Source: Sphingobacterium faecium
Lineage (GTDB): Bacteria; Bacteroidota; Bacteroidia; Sphingobacteriales; Sphingobacteriaceae
Direction of reading: 5' to 3'
NCBI RefSeq assembly: GCF_003054045.1
Contig: NZ_QBKH01000004.1
Coordinates: 124,001-188,000 of the forward strand
DNA length: 64,000 nt
The notes below the pieces were generated by a model that saw nothing but the letters and a program-made list of their open reading frames with translations, had not been told where the DNA came from and ran no database searches. Position numbers and translations under genes: made by a program. This document shows, in pieces, positions 60,132-64,000 of the stretch (position 1 is the stretch's first letter; the number at the start of each line of letters is the position of its first letter).

Positions 60132-62573
60132 ATGTTTCATCACTGTAGATACTTTATTAGTTTATTTTTAGTTTTCACCTTATTTGCTGCATATGCTCAA
60201 AATTCTACTACAATCGTTGGTCGTATCATAGATGAAAATGCAGCACCAATCCCATATGCACAAGTAAGTCTACATCATGCTCCTGATGGGCGTGTCGCAA
60301 AAATTATAGTAGCAGATAGTATTGGAAATTTTACTTTTCCAAATACATCCAATGGAAATTACTATGTGCATATAAAAAACATGACCCACCAAGATCTATT
60401 AACCCCACATTTTACATTAAGCGAGCACATCAATAAACACGATCTTGGAAAAATAATGCTTCAACAAAACAATGCCTATCTGGACGAAGTTGTTATCCAT
60501 AAACGCAAACAATTTATTGAACAACACCAAGATAAAACCGTATTTAATATCGAAAACTCAGCACTGGCAGACGGAAATAGTGGTCTAGAATTACTCACCA
60601 AGATTCCAGGAATCAGCTTGGATGATAAGGGCAGTTTCAGTTTAAAGGGTAAATCAGGAGCCTCTATCATGATCAATGGTAAACTGACCTATCTTTCTGC
60701 AGATCAGCTCGCCAATTTATTAAGAAGTACTTCATCAACAGATATTACCAAGATAGAAGTCATGACCAATCCAAACGCCAAACAAGATGCGGCCGGAACC
60801 TCAGGTATCATCAATATTGTCCTTAAAAAAGGGTTAAAGCAAGGGTGGAATGGGACTGTCTCTGGTAATTTAGGTGCAGGTCGAGGACTACATCTCGGTG
60901 GAAGTTTGGACTTGAATTATAGAACCGATAAAGTAAACATCTTTGGAAATTACAATCAATATTTTCAAAATCTAGAGTATTACAATTCATTAACACGCTA
61001 TTTTTATAAAGATTCACGAGAAGAACCAGAAACTTTTGCTCAACAGGAAAACAAGATACAGCCGAAACTTCGTTCTAATAATTTCAGAGTTGGGATGGAC
61101 TTTTACTTAACGTCTAAACAGACTCTAGGCTTTCTAGTAAATGGAGGTTTTGGTAAATATCCAAAATATGAACCAACCACCAATCATTTTAGAAACTATA
61201 CAACAAAAGATCTCATCTGGTCAGCTTCCACTATAACCGAAGGGAAAGAAAGATGGGAAGATATGCTTTATAACATCAATTATAATTGGAAATTTAATGA
61301 AAATGGTCACGAACTAAAAGTAGATGTAGATTTTATTGACCATTATTCCAAAATGGATCAAACACTTACTACCCAATATAGTAATGAAAATCAAAATAAT
61401 ATACGCCCCCTATCTTCACGTATTGGTGATATCCCGTCTGACAGTAAAGTATACGTAGCAAAAATCGATTATACTCTTCCTTTTAGTGAAAACTTTAAAT
61501 TAGAAACGGGTTGGAAAGCAAGCCATATCCGGACAGAGAATGATCTGCGGTATGATACTCTTCAAAACGAAAATTATGTTCCCGATCAATCGACAAGCAA
61601 TCACTTCATTTATAAAGAGACAATACAAGCAGGTTATGTCAACATCTCAAAAACCTGGGATAAATTTTCAACACAAGTAGGACTACGTGCAGAACACACG
61701 TCGACCGATGGAAATCAAATTACTTTAAATGAGCAATTCTCTAAAGATTATTTAAAGTTTTTCCCTTCAGCATTTCTATCCTATAGCATCAATAACAATC
61801 ACAAGCTGCAATTAAGTTACAGCTATCGTGTTGAACGACCTTCATTTTGGAGCCTAAATCCATTCCGTGTGTATACTGATCCTTTCTCCTATTCAGAAGG
61901 AAATTCAAAACTAGATCCCGCTTACGAGCATGCATATGAAGCGAACTACACCCTAGCCAACAAATACATATTTACGTTAAATTATGCAGACAGATCAAAT
62001 GTCGTAAATGAGATCATTGGATTAGATCCTACCAATGATCAGATCACCTACGAAAGACCGGAAAATATTGGCTCATTCAAAAATTACGGAATATCATTTA
62101 TGGCACCTACCCAATTTTTCAATTGGTGGACAGCAACACATTTTGTCAACTACTATAGAAATGAATACGAGATTCCACAGGAAGATGCCTTGATCAAACG
62201 TTCAGGAAATACATTATCATTAAATACACAAAATAATTTTAAACTCCCAAAAAATTGGTCAATAGAGATTGGTGGAAACTATAATTCCGGATTGACTATT
62301 GGTCTAACTGATATCAAAAGTTATGGGGTTGTTTATTCAGGAATACAAAAGAGCATCTTAAATAAAAAAGCAACAATTAAACTTGTTGTCAACGATATAT
62401 TTCATACTAATAATCGTCGTTATGAAACCATTTCAAATGCCGTTAGATTAATAGGAAGATCTAATCCCGACAGCAGAACCGCTATTTTATCTTTCAATTA
62501 TCGATTTGGAGGTTCTGAAAATGCAACAAAAAAACGATCAACAGGATCTGAAGAGATAAAAAATAGATTATAA
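60132..62573 (+). CDS. Outer-membrane beta-barrel family protein with carboxypeptidase-like domain
   Basis: This 813-residue protein has a signal peptide ending AYAQ, a CarboxypepD_reg-like domain (about 25-110), a plug-like region (about 140-235, with SGLELLTKIPGISLDDKG and NPNAKQDAAGTSGIINIVLKKG), and a barrel of the outer-membrane barrel-3 type ending FRFGG. It belongs to a TonB-receptor-related family with no canonical TonB box seen. It is 10 bases after the PepSY gene, so it is co-expressed with the Xus-like genes. It could be a second receptor. Confidence 0.8.
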   Translation: MFHHCRYFISLFLVFTLFAAYAQNSTTIVGRIIDENAAPIPYAQVSLHHAPDGRVAKIIVADSIGNFTFPNTSNGNYYVHIKNMTHQDLLTPHFTLSEHINKHDLGKIMLQQNNAYLDEVVIHKRKQFIEQHQDKTVFNIENSALADGNSGLELLTKIPGISLDDKGSFSLKGKSGASIMINGKLTYLSADQLANLLRSTSSTDITKIEVMTNPNAKQDAAGTSGIINIVLKKGLKQGWNGTVSGNLGAGRGLHLGGSLDLNYRTDKVNIFGNYNQYFQNLEYYNSLTRYFYKDSREEPETFAQQENKIQPKLRSNNFRVGMDFYLTSKQTLGFLVNGGFGKYPKYEPTTNHFRNYTTKDLIWSASTITEGKERWEDMLYNINYNWKFNENGHELKVDVDFIDHYSKMDQTLTTQYSNENQNNIRPLSSRIGDIPSDSKVYVAKIDYTLPFSENFKLETGWKASHIRTENDLRYDTLQNENYVPDQSTSNHFIYKETIQAGYVNISKTWDKFSTQVGLRAEHTSTDGNQITLNEQFSKDYLKFFPSAFLSYSINNNHKLQLSYSYRVERPSFWSLNPFRVYTDPFSYSEGNSKLDPAYEHAYEANYTLANKYIFTLNYADRSNVVNEIIGLDPTNDQITYERPENIGSFKNYGISFMAPTQFFNWWTATHFVNYYRNEYEIPQEDALIKRSGNTLSLNTQNNFKLPKNWSIEIGGNYNSGLTIGLTDIKSYGVVYSGIQKSILNKKATIKLVVNDIFHTNNRRYETISNAVRLIGRSNPDSRTAILSFNYRFGGSENATKKRSTGSEEIKNRL

Positions 62574-62611
62574 CTAGATCTCAAAATAACAATATTGAAG
62601 GGTCAAAATAA

Positions 62612-62655
62612 TACACAAAGAGCTATCAAATTTTAACTTGATAGCTCTTTGTGTA
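62612..62655 (+). terminator. Terminator after the outer-membrane barrel gene
   Basis: A perfect 18-bp inverted repeat (62612-62629 with 62638-62655) ends the iron-uptake operon. Confidence 0.82.
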
Positions 62656-62758
62656 TAGTATCTGTTACAATAAATCGCGAATAAATCGTGATATCCCGTT
62701 TTATTATCATATGACATTCATATCAAAAACAGCATAAATAGAACTATATCAAATTTAC

Positions 62759-62766
62759 TATCTTTG
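62759..62766 (+). promoter_or_regulatory. -7 element (TAtcTTTG) of dusB
   Basis: TATCTTTG matches the consensus and lies 14 bases before the dusB start. Confidence 0.5.
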
Positions 62767-62780
62767 TAAAAAAATCAAAT

Positions 62781-63779
62781 ATGTCTGTTAAGATTGGTGA
62801 AAATATAGATTTAGGAGAATTTCCCTTGTTGCTCGCTCCAATGGAAGATGTGAGTGATCCACCGTTCCGTTTTGTCTGTAAGCAAAACGGTGTAGATATG
62901 ATGTATACCGAATTTATTTCTTCCGAAGGATTGATTCGTGATGCTGCAAAATCACGTAAAAAGTTGGACATATTCGAATATGAGAGACCAATAGGAATTC
63001 AAATCTTTGGTTCGGAAATCGAACACATGAGACAGTCTTCTGAAATTTGTACCCTAGCAAATCCAGATCTAATCGATATTAATTACGGTTGTCCTGTTAA
63101 AAACGTAGCCTGTCGCGGAGCAGGAGCTAGTCTATTACAAGATATCGATCGCATGGTAGCGATGACAAAAGCAGTTGTAGAAGGTACGCACTTGCCTGTC
63201 ACCGTAAAAACACGTTTAGGTTGGGATGACAATACGAAGAATGTCTATGAGGTTGCAGAACGCTTGCAGGACATTGGTATTAAAGCATTATCGATTCATG
63301 GCCGTACACGAGCTCAGATGTACAAAGGACAAGCCGATTGGTCTATGATACGTGATATTAAGCGTAATCCACGCATTAAAATTCCGATTTTCGGAAATGG
63401 TGATGTAGATTCGTTAGAAAAAGCAGTGGCTTGGCGTCAAGAGTATGAGGTAGACGGCATTATGATCGGTCGTGCATCTATTGGCTATCCTTGGATTTTT
63501 AGAGAAATAAAGCACTTTTTCAAAACAGGTGAGCGCCTAGCTGGACCAACGATCGCTGAACGTGTAGAGGTCTGCAGAACACATTTAGTAAAATCCATTG
63601 AGTGGAAAGGTCCCAAAACAGGTATTTTTGAAATGAGACGCCATTATTCAAATTACTTCAAAGGAATACCAGATTTTAAAGAATACAGGATGAGATTAGT
63701 CAGTCTACAAACTTTCGAAGAGATTCAAGAAGTTTTAGATGAAATTCAACATAATTTTGTAGAAGAAGCAATTTTTTAA
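62781..63779 (+). CDS. dusB: tRNA-dihydrouridine synthase
   Basis: This 332-residue FMN-dependent TIM barrel has APMEDVSDPPFR at the start, the catalytic cysteine in INYGCPVKNVACRGAGASLL, VKTRLGW, IHGRTRAQMYKGQADW and IPIFGNGDVD. The C-terminal helical domain has FEMRRHYSNYFKG. It reduces uridines in tRNA. It stands as a single gene between the iron-uptake operon and a convergent flippase fragment. The exact DusA/B/C class was not tested; DusB fits best by length and motifs. Confidence 0.92.
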   Translation: MSVKIGENIDLGEFPLLLAPMEDVSDPPFRFVCKQNGVDMMYTEFISSEGLIRDAAKSRKKLDIFEYERPIGIQIFGSEIEHMRQSSEICTLANPDLIDINYGCPVKNVACRGAGASLLQDIDRMVAMTKAVVEGTHLPVTVKTRLGWDDNTKNVYEVAERLQDIGIKALSIHGRTRAQMYKGQADWSMIRDIKRNPRIKIPIFGNGDVDSLEKAVAWRQEYEVDGIMIGRASIGYPWIFREIKHFFKTGERLAGPTIAERVEVCRTHLVKSIEWKGPKTGIFEMRRHYSNYFKGIPDFKEYRMRLVSLQTFEEIQEVLDEIQHNFVEEAIF

Positions 63780-63791
63780 AAATCGCTTCTT

Positions 63792-64000
63792 CTAATTTTT
63801 AGCCTTCATGATCCTAAGAATTGTTTTTCTCTCGACAAAAACAGTTCCCATGATATAAGCAATCAACATGATATTGCCAATCCAAAAATTACGATCAAAG
63901 GCGGTATAGTGAATATAAACAATGATTATTCCCACCAACATATAAGCTCCAATTTTTAAAATCTTATACGGTATTGGATAGTTCTTTTGTCCCCAAAAAT
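63792..64000 (-). CDS. C-terminal fragment of a polysaccharide flippase-like membrane protein
   Basis: The minus-strand frame runs from the right edge to TAG at 63792, giving 68 residues. It starts with FWGQKNYPIPYKILK, then has two hydrophobic helices (MLVGIIIVYIHYTAF and NIMLIAYIMGTVF) and a basic tail RKTILRIMKAKN. This fits the last helices of oligosaccharide flippases (Wzx type), where a GQKxYPIPY motif is common in Bacteroidota. Most of the gene lies outside the window. Confidence 0.6.
   Translation of the reverse strand, partial: FWGQKNYPIPYKILKIGAYMLVGIIIVYIHYTAFDRNFWIGNIMLIAYIMGTVFVERKTILRIMKAKN

Overview
The window looks like a chromosomal segment of a Sphingobacterium-type member of the Bacteroidota. 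This rests on the low GC content, promoters of the TAnnTTTG type, a gene of the IPExxxVDY family beside pyk, TonB receptors with carboxypeptidase-like N-terminal domains, DUF4374 lipoproteins, and the near absence of Shine-Dalgarno sequences. No phage, transposon, CRISPR array, tRNA or rRNA was seen.

Layout. 1-4443 (minus): part of a polysaccharide-degradation operon (GH95-like, heparinase II/III-like, and a GH88-type gene cut by the left edge). 4631-6195 (minus): a CoA-binding protein and a serine hydrolase. 6331-8991 (minus): PDH E2 and E1-alpha. 9232-13002 (minus): hisS, rnc, fabF, acpP. 13274-15326 (plus): IPExxxVDY protein and pyk. 16048-18028: an alpha-oxoamine synthase paralogue with a TetR regulator. 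18160-18530: a small secreted protein that looks frameshifted. 18653-22064: a two-component pair and a PAP2 protein. 22138-24713: SAM-I riboswitch and metE. 24858-27644: small genes and ssb.

Three clusters stand out. (1) 27710-37659 is a PspA/flotillin envelope-stress island: a divergent XRE regulator with a palindromic operator array, a YbjN-like protein, PspA, a DUF4177 protein, a YqiJ-like OB-fold membrane protein, a YqiK-like flotillin and a 1610-residue AAA+ ATPase. (2) 40024-46242 (minus) is a six-gene, mostly translationally coupled lipid operon. It resembles E. coli ynbABCD (CDP-alcohol phosphotransferase, CDP-diglyceride synthase, hydrolase/methyltransferase fusion, PAP2/dual-specificity phosphatase fusion) with a patatin and a short-chain dehydrogenase inserted. 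(3) 52342-62573 (plus) is an iron/xenosiderophore region in the XusA-XusB-XusC order, with an ECF sigma factor, a short FecR-like protein, a second DUF4374-like lipoprotein and an extra outer-membrane barrel protein.

Between these lie an ABC-F ATPase, trmD, and a partial trp operon (trpE, a PchB-like chorismate mutase, trpG, trpC). The trp operon is preceded by a classical attenuator whose leader peptide has three consecutive Trp codons. trpD, trpF, trpB and trpA are not in the window. The right end holds dusB and the C-terminus of a probable polysaccharide flippase. All names come from motif recognition by eye; no search was run.
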